Shown one piece after another: positions 1-8,886 of a stretch of 64,000 bases of DNA (the first letter of the stretch is position 1; each line of letters begins with the position of its first letter). The notes beneath the pieces are model-generated. The model was not told the origin of the DNA, searched no databases, and saw nothing but the letters and a program-made list of their open reading frames with translations. The stretch is from Novosphingobium sp. Rr 2-17 (GTDB lineage Bacteria; Pseudomonadota; Alphaproteobacteria; Sphingomonadales; Sphingomonadaceae): positions 62,001 to 126,000 of the forward strand of contig NZ_AKFJ01000086.1 in assembly GCF_000272475.1 (NCBI RefSeq), read 5' to 3'. A program made the translations under genes and the position numbers.

Positions 1-1456
1 TTTCGGCGTTGAATCCAGTGCCTACCTTGCCGCGATAGATCAGCGTGTCGTCCTCGTACTGGCCCAGCAGCAGCGAGGAGAACGGGCGGCGCTTGGCGCT
101 GGATTTCGACCAACCGACGATCACGAATTCCTGGCGGCGGGTACACTTGACCTTGACCCAGTTTTTGGAGCGCCGCCCGGAATAAGCGGCATCGACGCGC
201 TTGGCGATGATCCCTTCCTGGCCGGCCTGGCACATCGCCTTGAACAAGGCCTCGCCCGCGCCGATCACATGGTCGGCCACGAACAACGGCGGCTGCGCTT
301 CGGCCAGCAGTGCTTCCAGCCGCTCCTTGCGCTCGATGTTGGGCAAGGCGGTGAGGGTTTCGCCGTTCAGTTCGAGCAAGTCGAAGGCATGGTATTCGAA
401 AGCGTCGCCCGCCCCTTGTGCGCCGTGACCGCGCTTGAGCACGTTCTGCAGCGCCGAGAAGCTGGGATTGCCGTCCGCCCCGCGCGCGATCACTTCGCCG
501 TCGATCAGGCAGGGCGGCAGGTCCAGCGCGGCGAGCTTTTCCACCAGCGGTGCGAACTTGTCAGTCCAGTCCAGCCCGTTGCGGGTATAGACGACGACCT
601 TGTCACCCGCCGCCGCGATCTGCGCGCGATAGCCGTCGAATTTGATCTCGTGCATCCACAAGTTGCCGGTGGGGACGGCATCGACCAGCGTCGCCAGTTG
701 CAGCGGACGGAAGGCCGGGGGCTTGCCGGTGGTCTTGCGTTTCGCAGGCGCGACCTTCTCGTTGCGCTGCGCCGCCTGGTCCATGGCTATGGCAAAGTCC
801 TTGCCTCGCTTGCCCTTCAGCGAATGGACGCCGGCCTTGTCAGCCTCGATCTGCGCCATCGTGCGTCCGGTCAGGACGCTGGTGAGCGCTTCGTCCACCA
901 GCTTATCACCCTGGATCGCATCGCTATCGTTGACCTTGCGCAGCAGCCAGTTCTCGCGCTTTTCGCCGGGGCGGCCCTTCATCCGCACCAGCAGCCATTC
1001 GCCCTTCATCCGCTCGCCGGACAACGTGAAGTGCAGGTGGCCGTCGTCCAGATCCTTGGCGCTTTTGCCGGGGATCGGCGCCCAAGTGCCTTCGTCCCAC
1101 AGCATCACGGTGCCGCCGCCGTATTCGCCCTTGGGAATGCCGCCTTCGAACTCGGCGTAGGACAGCGGATGGTCCTCGGTCCGCACTGCGAGCCGCTTGT
1201 CCTGCGGGTCGGCGCTGGGGCCTCTGGTCACCGCCCAGGACTTGAGCACGCCGTCCACTTCCAGCCGGAAATCCCAGTGCAACCGGGTGGCGGCGTGCTT
1301 TTGGACGATGAACAAGTTGCCGGCCTGGCTTTGTGCCTGCTTGCCGGCAGGCTCGGCGGTCTTGGCAAAATCGCGCTTGGCGTTGTAGGTCGCCAGCGGA
1401 TCGGCGGTTTTGGCCGTACCAGTGTTTCCCGCCGATGTTTTCGCCTTGGCCGCCAT
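1..1456 (-). CDS. ligD: ATP-dependent DNA ligase LigD, N-terminal part (C-terminus beyond left edge)
   Basis: About 485 residues are visible before the gene leaves the window. After a Lys/Ala-rich start comes a 3'-phosphoesterase domain (around residues 40-190, with LHWDFRLEVDG, GPS and EFEGGIPKGEYGGGTV), then the adenylation core of an ATP ligase with the nucleophile motif EIKFDGYR (the Lys is the AMP acceptor) and later EGIIAKR and WVKVKC. A polymerase domain, usual in full LigD, would lie off the edge. It seals double-strand breaks with Ku. The start ATG at 1456 is 3 bases after the ku stop, so the two are cotranscribed. Family call is secure; only the C-terminal domain content is unknown. 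Confidence 0.93.
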   Translation of the reverse strand, partial: MAAKAKTSAGNTGTAKTADPLATYNAKRDFAKTAEPAGKQAQSQAGNLFIVQKHAATRLHWDFRLEVDGVLKSWAVTRGPSADPQDKRLAVRTEDHPLSYAEFEGGIPKGEYGGGTVMLWDEGTWAPIPGKSAKDLDDGHLHFTLSGERMKGEWLLVRMKGRPGEKRENWLLRKVNDSDAIQGDKLVDEALTSVLTGRTMAQIEADKAGVHSLKGKRGKDFAIAMDQAAQRNEKVAPAKRKTTGKPPAFRPLQLATLVDAVPTGNLWMHEIKFDGYRAQIAAAGDKVVVYTRNGLDWTDKFAPLVEKLAALDLPPCLIDGEVIARGADGNPSFSALQNVLKRGHGAQGAGDAFEYHAFDLLELNGETLTALPNIERKERLEALLAEAQPPLFVADHVIGAGEALFKAMCQAGQEGIIAKRVDAAYSGRRSKNWVKVKCTRRQEFVIVGWSKSSAKRRPFSSLLLGQYEDDTLIYRGKVGTGFNAE

Positions 1457-1459
1457 GGC

Positions 1460-2359
1460 TCAAGCGCTCTTGCGCGCAGCTTTGGCGGCGGGCTTTTTGG
1501 CCGGTGCCTTCTTCGCCGCCGGTTTTTTAGTCGCGGCAGTTTGGGGCTTGTCCGCTGCCTTGGCGCCGCCGGTATCGCCCACCGATTTTTTCAGCGCCGC
1601 CATCAGATCGATGATGTTGCCGCCGCGCTTGTCCGGCTCGCTCGTGTCTTCCAGGATGCGCTTGTTGCTCTTGGACTTGGCCTTCTTGTCGATCAGGCGG
1701 TGGAGCGCATCAACATAGCGGTCGTGGAACTCGGCGGGCTTGAACGGCGCGGTCTTCTTTTCGATCAGGGTGGTGGCCAGGTCCAGCAAGTCGGCATCGG
1801 GCTTGGTTTCCTCGATGTCGCGGAAATAGCTTTGCGCCTTGTGGACTTCATCGGCGTAGCGCAGCACTTCCATGACCAGGCCGCGCCCGCAGGGCTTGAT
1901 CGAAACCAGTTGCTCGCGACCGCGCACCGCCAGTTGCCCCAGGCCCACCTTGCGCGATTGGCGCAACGCCTCGCGCAGCACGACATAGGCTTCCTCGGCC
2001 AGATCGTCCGCCGGGACCACGAAGTAGGGCTTTTCGTAATAGAGCACATCGATCTCGTCGGCATCGACGAACTGCACGAGGTCCAGCGTCTTGCGGCTCT
2101 CGATCTTGACCGCCTCGATCTCGTCTTCGTCGAGCAGGACGTAGTTGTCCTTGGTGATCTCGAAGCCCTTGATGATCTCGTCGCGATCGACCGGGCCGAC
2201 GCCGGGCGCGACCTTTTCGTAGCGGATGCGCTGGCCGCTGGGCTCGTGAATCTGGTGGAACGCGATCGACGGCCCCGACCGGGTGGCGGGGTAGACCTCG
2301 ATCGGGATCGAGACGAGGGCAAGGCGGATCTGCCCTTGCCAGTACGCGCGTGCAGCCAT
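1460..2359 (-). CDS. ku: Non-homologous end joining protein Ku
   Basis: This 299-residue protein is a standard bacterial Ku: the core begins MAARAYWQGQIRLALVSIPI and carries the beta-barrel DNA-ring segments (YEKVAPGVGPVDRDEIIKGFE, YEKPYFVVP, KPCGRGLVMEVLRYADEV). Bacterial Ku homodimers thread onto DNA ends and recruit LigD. The last 45 residues are a Lys/Ala/Pro-rich basic tail (repeats of KKPAAKKAPAKK type) that is expected to bind DNA without sequence preference. It is the first gene of a two-gene ku-ligD unit with a 3-base gap. The 280 bases upstream hold no other gene and must contain the promoter, but I see no clear -35/-10 pair. Confidence 0.95.
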   Translation of the reverse strand: MAARAYWQGQIRLALVSIPIEVYPATRSGPSIAFHQIHEPSGQRIRYEKVAPGVGPVDRDEIIKGFEITKDNYVLLDEDEIEAVKIESRKTLDLVQFVDADEIDVLYYEKPYFVVPADDLAEEAYVVLREALRQSRKVGLGQLAVRGREQLVSIKPCGRGLVMEVLRYADEVHKAQSYFRDIEETKPDADLLDLATTLIEKKTAPFKPAEFHDRYVDALHRLIDKKAKSKSNKRILEDTSEPDKRGGNIIDLMAALKKSVGDTGGAKAADKPQTAATKKPAAKKAPAKKPAAKAARKSA

Positions 2360-2638
2360 GGCGAAATCTCCTTCCCCCTCAAGCGGCGGAAGGGGCGAGT
2401 GGTTCCCGGGGCGCGGTGGGATGGGGTGGGTGCAAATTTGGCGGTGCGGGCTAGGCGTGGTGACACATTCCGCTGACTGACTGAGTGAGCGTTGGCGTTC
2501 AGGTAGGCGGAATTTGCTAAATTGGGGCGAATACGGGCAGTCAGTTTATCCTCATTGTAATTTGCTATTCCAAAATGACTGATCCACCTTGTTCTAAATT
2601 TGGACACATATTCCAAAGCGCAATTTCAGGGGGTAATT

Positions 2639-3409
2639 TTGGCATTTAATTGGACTTGTCCACATTGCGGTCGAGATCAGTCGGTCGTTGACAATAGATG
2701 CCATGCGATCGAGCAAAGGATTGTTGTTGGTGGCACAATCGAGGGCGACGTAAGTTTATGCGGCTTTGCGATCGGATGTTCCAACCCTGATTGTAATAGA
2801 TTAAGCTTAAACGTTAGTGTAAGGCCGGATTTACAACGTGGCTTTATTGGCCAGAAAATCGCTTACGATAAGCCGCCAAGATATTTTCGTCGCATTATTC
2901 CTGAAAGCAATGCGAAGCCGCAACCGGAATATATACCATTTGCTTTGCGTGAAGACTATCTTGAGGCTTGCTTAATTAAGGATGATAGTCCGAAGGCCGC
3001 AGCCACGCTTGCTCGTCGGTGTTTGCAGGGAATGATCCGCGACTTCTGTAAGATCACTAAGGGCCGGTTAGTAGACGAAATTTCTACCCTAAGGGAGTTA
3101 GTGGACAACGGCGCTGCTCCTGCAGGTGTGACATCAGAGACTATCGAGGCGATCGATCACGTCCGCTCAATAGGGAACATTGGCGCCCACATGGAAAAGG
3201 ACATCAATCTCATCGTGCCGGTGGACCCGGACGAAGCCCAGGCGCTAATTGAACTGATCGAGATGCTATTTGACGAGTGGTACGTGGCAAGAAGGTCAAG
3301 GCAAGATCGGCTTGAGCGCATTTCGCAAATCGGGACAGAGAAAAAACAGGTGATCGCGGACGCACGAACGTCTCAAAAAGCCCTTCCTACCCCTGACACC
3401 GCGACTTGA
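2639..3409 (+). CDS. DUF4145-type zinc-ribbon protein of foreign composition
   Basis: About 256 residues. The N-terminus holds two Cys pairs (CPHCGRDQ, and CSNPDCNRLS about 40 residues later) that look like a zinc ribbon; the rest is helical and ends in a DUF4145-like region (AATLARRCLQGMIRDFC, HVRSIGNIGAHMEKD). DUF4145 proteins are often near restriction or defence genes, but their job is unknown and no such partner is seen here. I place the start at TTG 2639, because AGGGGG (2628-2633) sits 5 bases upstream and the protein then opens MAFNWTCPHCG; a TTG at 2600 is possible but has no ribosome site. The gene is much richer in A+T and rare codons (TTA, AGA, ATA) than its neighbours, which suggests transfer. 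Function is unassigned. Confidence 0.75.
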   Translation: MAFNWTCPHCGRDQSVVDNRCHAIEQRIVVGGTIEGDVSLCGFAIGCSNPDCNRLSLNVSVRPDLQRGFIGQKIAYDKPPRYFRRIIPESNAKPQPEYIPFALREDYLEACLIKDDSPKAAATLARRCLQGMIRDFCKITKGRLVDEISTLRELVDNGAAPAGVTSETIEAIDHVRSIGNIGAHMEKDINLIVPVDPDEAQALIELIEMLFDEWYVARRSRQDRLERISQIGTEKKQVIADARTSQKALPTPDTAT

Positions 3410-3569
3410 TTGTTAAATCAGATGGTCTTTGACTGACGGTGACGAAGTTGGCGTGTTTGGAAATCCAGTTTGCGGTGAGAAATCGCGAATAGCTGCCGCA
3501 ACGGCAGCGATGAAGCCCGTCCACGCTCTACCTTTGCAGACGAGGAGCAGGTCATGCGTCCTCTCACTT

Positions 3570-3654
3570 CGTCATTACGAGCCCAGCGAAGCAATCCAGG
3601 GCGATTGGCCATGACGCCCTGGATTGCCGCGGACCTTCGGTCCTCGCAATGACG
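3570..3654. repeat. Palindromic intergenic repeat, family A, copy 1 (imperfect)
   Basis: The left arm begins CGTCATTACGAGCCCAGCGA and the right arm ends CTCGCAATGACG, so the 85 bases can fold into one long imperfect hairpin around a loop near 3604-3616. It shares both ends and the GCAATCCAGGGC core with the copy at 50757-50832. The right arm differs by an inserted GGACC/GGTCC segment. It fills most of the 270-base gap between the DUF4145 gene and the converging glycosyltransferase gene. No coding potential is seen. Confidence 0.85.
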
Positions 3655-3679
3655 AGGGATGGCGGGATCAAGCCCTCCG

Positions 3680-4912
3680 CTAAACCCGCAATCCCCGCAA
3701 TCCCGGCAACCACGCTTCCACTTGCGCGAAATGTTCCGGCCACGAGGGTGGCGCGAAGTGGGCGATCTTGGCGGTCTGGCGCTGGCGTTCGGGGCTGTCG
3801 TGGGTGAAGCGGGCGGCGGCTTCGGCCCAGGCGGGGGCATCGTCGGGTGAGAGGAGCAGGGGGATGTCGCCGGCGATCTCGCGATAGACGGCGAGGTCCG
3901 CCGCGATCACCGGGGTGCCGCGTGCCAGGGCCTCGATCACCGGCAGGCCGTAGCCCTCGACGCGGCTGGGCATCAGCACGGCGCGGGCGTGGTCGATCCA
4001 GGCGGCCAGCTCCGCATCGGGGCAGTGCGCCAGTTCGATCACCTGGCCGTGGGCGGGGGCAGGGGCGTCGAGCAGGGCGAAGGTTTCCTCGGCCTCCCAG
4101 CCGCGCTGGCCCAGCAGCACGAGGTCGGGCGCGCGTTCGCCCAGGCGCGCATGCAAGTGGGCCCAAGCGTGCAGCAACAGGATGTGGTTCTTGCGCCCCT
4201 CGATCGTCCCGATGCTGAGGAAATAGGGGCGCGGGTGCGGCGATGCGGGCGAGGGCGGGGTCGGCAGCACTTCGATGCCCAGATGCGCGACCAGGACCGG
4301 CGGCAGCGGCAGGCGCTGGTCGCTGGCGAACTGGGCGAGCGCCGCGCCGGTATCGGCGGAGTTGACGATGATGCCGCTGGTGCCGGTCAGCGCGCCACGC
4401 ATCCGCTGGGTGTGGCGCTCTGCCTCGCCAGGGCGGCAGAACTGCGGGTGGGTGATCGGGATCAGGTCGTGGATCAAGTGGACCGGCCGCAGCCGTTTGG
4501 CGGTGAGCCAGGGCGGCAGGGTCGGCTCGTTGAGGCCGGTATGCCCGATGTTGAGGTAAATGCGTCCCGCAACCTCGGGCGGCGCGAGCAAGGCGCGCGG
4601 GATCGCCAGCGCGAGGAGCCGGACCAAGCGGGCGGGGCTGAACCCTTCCGGGCCAGCGCCCAACAATGCGAACAGCGCGTCGCTGTCCTTGCCGCGTAGC
4701 ACCACGCGGCGTTGGCGCCATTGCAACAGGGCGAGCGAGCGCGCGCCGAAATGCGCCATGTAAGCCAGGCAAACGCGGTCGATCCCGGTCGGCAGCCGCC
4801 GCCGCCACGCGCGCCAGATCAAGCGGCTGGCATCGAACACGAAGGGCCGGTCATCGGCCTTGGGCGTGCTGGCTGAGTGCAGGCTGACTGCGGACGGGCG
4901 GGTGCTCTGCAT
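3680..4912 (-). CDS. GT-B glycosyltransferase, family 4 type
   Basis: 410 residues. The C-terminal half is a glycosyltransferase group 1 domain: FLSIGTIEGRKNH opens the nucleotide-binding fold and PSRVEGYGLPVIEALARGTPVIAAD is the E-x7-E donor-sugar motif. The N-terminal half (FDASRLIWRAWRRRLPTGIDRV) is typical of retaining cytoplasmic transferases that build surface polysaccharides. Acceptor and donor sugars cannot be read from the sequence. It lies divergent to the lipid desaturase gene with only 70 bases between them, and close to Kdo-linker genes, so a role in capsule or exopolysaccharide assembly is likely but inferred. Confidence 0.85.
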   Translation of the reverse strand: MQSTRPSAVSLHSASTPKADDRPFVFDASRLIWRAWRRRLPTGIDRVCLAYMAHFGARSLALLQWRQRRVVLRGKDSDALFALLGAGPEGFSPARLVRLLALAIPRALLAPPEVAGRIYLNIGHTGLNEPTLPPWLTAKRLRPVHLIHDLIPITHPQFCRPGEAERHTQRMRGALTGTSGIIVNSADTGAALAQFASDQRLPLPPVLVAHLGIEVLPTPPSPASPHPRPYFLSIGTIEGRKNHILLLHAWAHLHARLGERAPDLVLLGQRGWEAEETFALLDAPAPAHGQVIELAHCPDAELAAWIDHARAVLMPSRVEGYGLPVIEALARGTPVIAADLAVYREIAGDIPLLLSPDDAPAWAEAAARFTHDSPERQRQTAKIAHFAPPSWPEHFAQVEAWLPGLRGLRV

Positions 4913-4982
4913 GGCGGAAGCGCGCTAGCAACCCTGCGGCAAGGTTGGCAAGCGGCGAGCGGCGCTGTACCTTGCCGCGATC

Positions 4983-5720
4983 ATGGCCATTTTCCGTTCC
5001 ATCCTGCCCCGGCTTCTGCTTTGGCTGTTCCTTGCCTCGCTGGCGTTGAACCTGGTGTTCGCGCTGGCGGACTTGCACTGGCTGACGATCCCAGCGCTGC
5101 TGCTGGGCTGGTATGCGGCAGACCTGCTGTCCGGCCTGATCCACATGTACATGGATTATCGCGCCTGCCGCCCGGGGATGGGTCTGGATGCGGTGTTCTT
5201 TTTTCCCGGATCGCGCGAATCGCCCGAGTATCAATCGTTGTTTCGTGAGCGGATGGCGCGGCTCAATCCGTTCGAGCGGATCTCCTACGACTTCAAGAAC
5301 CACCACCCACGGCCCGATGCGCTCGGTCGCAGGAGTGTGTGGCGGCTGATTGGATCGACCGTGATTGCCGCCGCCTTGCCGATCTCGCTCGCCGCCAATG
5401 CCGCCGCGCTGTTGCTGCCGCGATGGGGCTTGGTCCTGCCGGGTTGGATGATGGCAGGGCTGTTCGCCTTCCTTGTCGGCGGCGGTTTCGCGCAGTATTT
5501 CCACGGCACTTTGCACCGGACGCAAAATCCGTGGTTCATCAAGGCGATGCGCAGCGCGCGGTTGCTGATGACGCCCGCCGCGCATCAGCTTCACCACGAT
5601 ACGCTGCAGCGAGACTTCGCGACGAATTCCGGCTGGTCGAACCCACTGGTGAACTGGCTGTTCAATAGCTTGCGGGCGCGCGGTCGTTTGCCCGACGCCA
5701 ATCTGGAACCATCGTCCTGA
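4983..5720 (+). CDS. CarF/PEDS1-type lipid desaturase domain protein
   Basis: 245-residue membrane protein. Hydrophobic segments lie near residues 8-28, 32-50, 120-140 and 150-170. Between them are the histidine motifs of the plasmanylethanolamine desaturase (TMEM189/CarF) family: SGLIHMYMD, FKNHHPRPD, FAQYFHGTLHR and AHQLHHDTLQ, eight His in all, followed by the family's TNSGWSNPLVNWLF end. Characterised members use a di-iron site to introduce the vinyl-ether bond of plasmalogens. Whether this one acts on ether lipids is unknown, because sphingomonads are not known for plasmalogens. Start ATG 4983 is the first in frame. It is divergent to a glycosyltransferase gene and converges on the kpsS-like gene. 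Confidence 0.75.
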   Translation: MAIFRSILPRLLLWLFLASLALNLVFALADLHWLTIPALLLGWYAADLLSGLIHMYMDYRACRPGMGLDAVFFFPGSRESPEYQSLFRERMARLNPFERISYDFKNHHPRPDALGRRSVWRLIGSTVIAAALPISLAANAAALLLPRWGLVLPGWMMAGLFAFLVGGGFAQYFHGTLHRTQNPWFIKAMRSARLLMTPAAHQLHHDTLQRDFATNSGWSNPLVNWLFNSLRARGRLPDANLEPSS

Positions 5721-5731
5721 CGCTTTGAGCT

Positions 5732-7024
5732 TCAGGCTGGCGCGAGAACCATCCGACTGCGCCGCCGGATCGACGGACCATCCGGCGCTTCCACCGGCAC
5801 CAGCAAGCGATCGACGCTGTTTTCGACGAGGGTTCGTGTAGCCGATTCGCTGGCAAGGCCGCCGCGCACCAGGCAGCGGTCGTGCAGGACTTTGCGAAAC
5901 GCGTAGTAGAGCGATTGGTCCGGCAGTTCCGGGCGGTTCCAGAACTTATCGAGCGATCCTTGGTGGGTGATGCCCGGCACGTCGTAAACGGCGTCGCCCA
6001 TGACGATCACTGGAATGCCCGCTGACAGCGCCAGGGTGCCGGAGGTGCTGTTGACGCAGACCATGCCTTGCGATTGTTCGGACAGGGCCTGCAAGTCGCC
6101 GCCATCGATATGGAAGACGCGACCGTCCAGGCCCAGCTTGCGGCTGCGATGGCGGATGGTGCGGCGCCAATCGCGTATGCCGACATCCAGCGGGTGCTCC
6201 TTTATCAGGAGGACGCAATCCTTGGGGGCATACTGCGCGAAGCTTGTCAGCACATAATTGACCGCCATCGCCATCGACAGGAACGGGGAATGGGCGCGGA
6301 TCTGGTAGTCGCCGGAAAGCTGCAGCGGGAACAGAAAGTATTTTTGCCCCGCAAGCGCTTCCAGCACCTTGGTGGCCTGGCGATCACGCCGACGGCGCAA
6401 GGCGAAGCGGCGCATCCAGCCGATGCCTTCGGCGATGATCGAGCCGCCCCGGTGCGAGCGATAGAACGGAAACCGCATGGTAAGCCCACCGACGACGACG
6501 CTGTGGTAATGCCAGTAACTGTCACGCGCGCGCCGTCCGAAAGACGCCGTGATCGGCGGCAGGTCCGGAATGTCCGGAAGCTGTTCGGCGGCATCCAGGA
6601 TGGCTTGCGGGCACCGCTCGAAGCTGGAGTGGCCATTTACGCCATCGCGCTCCAGCGTCATCCAGTCGGGTCGGATATAGCCTTCCTCGAACACATGGAT
6701 GTGGATGCCGCGCAACCGGGCCAGCCGGGTCGCGCGCATGTGGACCGGGCGGCAATCGCCGAACAGGACCACGTCGGTAATGCCCTTGGCTTGCACGAAA
6801 CTGTCGAAGAACAGCGGCCAGTCGCGCATAAGCCCGCGATAGGCCAGCACTCGTTCGCTGTCGGGATCGCTCCAGTCGCGCTCGTCGCCGCCTGACAAGT
6901 TGATCCGGAATACGCTCGATCCGCGTTCCTGCAACGCCGCGCCCAGCTCGCGGAAGAACGGGCCGGGCGGCCCTTGTAGGAACAGAAAGCGCCGTGCGGA
7001 CGGGGTAAGCAGCATCGGTTTCAT
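5732..7024 (-). CDS. KpsS-like capsule polysaccharide Kdo transferase
   Basis: About 430 residues from ATG 7024, which has a good ribosome site (GGAAGGAG) and overlaps the upstream stop as ATGA. Family features are RFLFLQGPPGPFFRELGAALQERG at the N-terminus, VVLFGDCRPVHMRATRLARLRGI, HVFEEGYIRPDWMTLE, FPLQLSGDYQIRAHSPF and CVNSTSGTLALSAGIPVIV. KpsS adds the first beta-Kdo to phosphatidylglycerol lipid during group 2 capsule linker synthesis in the cytoplasm. The gene follows the KpsC-like gene with translational coupling, so both should be made together. A longer in-frame start at 7147 lies inside the preceding gene and is unlikely. Confidence 0.85.
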   Translation of the reverse strand: MKPMLLTPSARRFLFLQGPPGPFFRELGAALQERGSSVFRINLSGGDERDWSDPDSERVLAYRGLMRDWPLFFDSFVQAKGITDVVLFGDCRPVHMRATRLARLRGIHIHVFEEGYIRPDWMTLERDGVNGHSSFERCPQAILDAAEQLPDIPDLPPITASFGRRARDSYWHYHSVVVGGLTMRFPFYRSHRGGSIIAEGIGWMRRFALRRRRDRQATKVLEALAGQKYFLFPLQLSGDYQIRAHSPFLSMAMAVNYVLTSFAQYAPKDCVLLIKEHPLDVGIRDWRRTIRHRSRKLGLDGRVFHIDGGDLQALSEQSQGMVCVNSTSGTLALSAGIPVIVMGDAVYDVPGITHQGSLDKFWNRPELPDQSLYYAFRKVLHDRCLVRGGLASESATRTLVENSVDRLLVPVEAPDGPSIRRRSRMVLAPA

Positions 7025-8502
7025 CGTCTGCTCCTTCCTTGCAGCAGCCGGTTCAGGCGACCTTGTATCTCTCGCAGATGGATCAGCGGTGAACGTACCG
7101 TCGCTTCTCCGGCCTCGATGCGGCCAATCAACACTTCCGGTTCGCAAGGTAGTCGCGTGACCGGATCAAGGTAGCGCGGATAGAGGATCAGCGTCGCGGC
7201 GACAAGTTCGTCGAGGCTGCGGCGGCGGGTGCGGCGTGCCGGGACCGGGCCGAGATCACGGGTCAGACCCCAGCCGGCGAAGAACGGAACGCCGTGGGTG
7301 GTCACGTCCAGCCCGCGCAAGAGCGCCTCGAACCCGGCGAGCGATGTCAGTACGTGGACTGCATCGACGCGATGGAGCAGGCTTGCGATCGAGGATGTCC
7401 GGTCGATTTCGTCCGCAAACTCCAAGGCATCGGCATCGGGCACATGGCCCTTGCGATGCCCGGCCTCGACATCGGGGTGGGGCTTGAACACGATCCTGGC
7501 ACCCGGCTCCTGCATCCGCGCGCGGCGCAGCAGTTCCAGGTTGCCCATCCCGCCGCCGCCGGTCAGCACGGATCGATCGTCCTCGACCTGCCCTGTCACC
7601 AGCACGCGTCGAACGCCGGGCTGGGCTGGCGTACTGTCCAGGTGCGCCGCGTCATGGCCGTATTTGCTGATGCCGCCTTCGATCAGGCGCACCCGTAAGG
7701 CCGCTGCGCGGTCGCATAGCGAGCGGTCGATGATCGCAAACTGGAGGAGTGTTTCCAACCCGCTCTCGATTGAGGGATCGAAATGCGGGCCCGCTGCATC
7801 GACCACAATCGACAGCGGTGGCACGCAATTCGCGCCGAGCCCGGTGGAGCGGATCATGCCGTCCTCGATCTCACCGATCCGCACGCCTTGGGCGGTAAGT
7901 TTGGCCAAGGCGGTCGCATCACTGCGTGACCGCCAGGCGAGCACACTCGCGTCCGCCTGGGCAGCGCGGGCGGAGCGGGAGCCGGCATGGCGAACCGGGC
8001 CAGTGCCGTCCCACAGCAGCGCGTCTGCCGTGATCCGCTTCCATCCCGCCACGCCATGGATCGCGGCGATCGGACGATTGGCCTCTATCAGTACCCGCCA
8101 CCGGCCCAGCAGAGCGATCGCCTCTGCGATGCCGATCGGAGCGCCGGTGAAGGGATCGCGGTAAACCCATCCCTGGCACAACGTCCGGCGCAGGACATCG
8201 TCCAGCGCCGCAGGATCGCGCAACGCCGAAAAGCGGCCTTCGCCCGCCAAATCCAGTGGCTTACCCAGGAGCGCTGCCACCAGTGCCGTCTCGCTATCCG
8301 CCTCGCAGGCCACGCGCCGGGCATTCGCCGATGCGTCCCAGGGGTTGGCGCTTTCCCAGAAGGCGCCGCCGACCCGGGCCTGGCGGAGGACATCGGCAAG
8401 GTCGGGCGGACAGACGACGTCGCTGCCAGGCGTAGGGGTGGCGAGCGCCGGCGCGCGGCTGCCCGGAAAGGGCGGAATTCGGAGAAAAGGAACTGTTTTC
8501 AT
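7021..8502 (-). CDS. KpsC-like capsule beta-Kdo transferase, short form
   Basis: 493 residues. KpsC enzymes extend the poly-Kdo linker of lipid-anchored capsules. The C-terminal 350 residues are a complete module: AGWKRITADALLW, RIGEIEDGMIRSTGLGANC, VLVTGQVEDDRSVLTGGG, RIVFKPHPDVEAGHR, VHVLTSLAGFEALLRG and HGVPFFAGWGLTRD. Typical KpsC is about 670 residues with two such modules. Here only some 130 residues precede the module, including a fragment (WVYRDPFTGAPIGIAEAIALL) that resembles the end of a first module. So the N-terminal module appears mostly lost, and one of the two linkage activities may be missing. It is followed by the KpsS-like gene with a 4-base overlap. Confidence 0.82.
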   Translation of the reverse strand: MKTVPFLRIPPFPGSRAPALATPTPGSDVVCPPDLADVLRQARVGGAFWESANPWDASANARRVACEADSETALVAALLGKPLDLAGEGRFSALRDPAALDDVLRRTLCQGWVYRDPFTGAPIGIAEAIALLGRWRVLIEANRPIAAIHGVAGWKRITADALLWDGTGPVRHAGSRSARAAQADASVLAWRSRSDATALAKLTAQGVRIGEIEDGMIRSTGLGANCVPPLSIVVDAAGPHFDPSIESGLETLLQFAIIDRSLCDRAAALRVRLIEGGISKYGHDAAHLDSTPAQPGVRRVLVTGQVEDDRSVLTGGGGMGNLELLRRARMQEPGARIVFKPHPDVEAGHRKGHVPDADALEFADEIDRTSSIASLLHRVDAVHVLTSLAGFEALLRGLDVTTHGVPFFAGWGLTRDLGPVPARRTRRRSLDELVAATLILYPRYLDPVTRLPCEPEVLIGRIEAGEATVRSPLIHLREIQGRLNRLLQGRSRR

Positions 8503-8529
8503 GTCACTGCGCTGCGCGCGCCATACTGC

Positions 8530-8886
8530 CTAATTGCCCAGACGTCCCGTGCTATCGTATCGCAGCGAGGTGTAGGGCACCTGGACGTAATCCAGAACGC
8601 TATACGCTGCCCTGCCGAAGCCGGAGGTGGAGCGGCCAAACATCAACTCGCCCAGATTGAGGCCGAGACCCACGAACAAGTGCTGCTTGGGGTCTTTCCC
8701 GGCGGCGCGGTCGCTTAGCAGAAAGTCGGACGCGTAATAGCCCAGTTGCAAATCGACGAACCGTAGCGGCGAGCTTTCTAGCTGGTGAAAGCACCGAAGG
8801 GCTGGGCCATGGCGTCTGGCGGGACAAGCGACGTCAACGCACCAAAAAACGCCCGCGACAAGCGCCGCGCGTTGAAAGTCTTTCAT
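8530..8886 (-). CDS. Small hypothetical protein with possible signal sequence
   Basis: 118 residues, not recognised. The N-terminus (MKDFQRAALVAGVFW) could be a short signal segment. The rest contains an alternating pattern rich in Leu, Gly and aromatic residues (LQLGYYASDFLLSDRAAG, HLFVGLGLNLGELMFG), which would suit an exported beta-rich or membrane-associated protein. It sits 27 bases upstream of the KpsC-like gene on the same strand, so it is probably the first gene of that unit and may help polysaccharide export or anchoring. The ribosome site is weak, so the start is uncertain. Codon position bias looks coding in the C-terminal two thirds. Confidence 0.5.
   Translation of the reverse strand: MKDFQRAALVAGVFWCVDVACPARRHGPALRCFHQLESSPLRFVDLQLGYYASDFLLSDRAAGKDPKQHLFVGLGLNLGELMFGRSTSGFGRAAYSVLDYVQVPYTSLRYDSTGRLGN

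Noticed and set aside
269..2476. A 735-codon open frame on the plus strand opposite ligD and ku
   Set aside because: Its product is low-complexity (Arg, Gln, Leu, His-rich), while the minus strand encodes clear Ku and LigD motifs. It is an antisense shadow caused by high GC.
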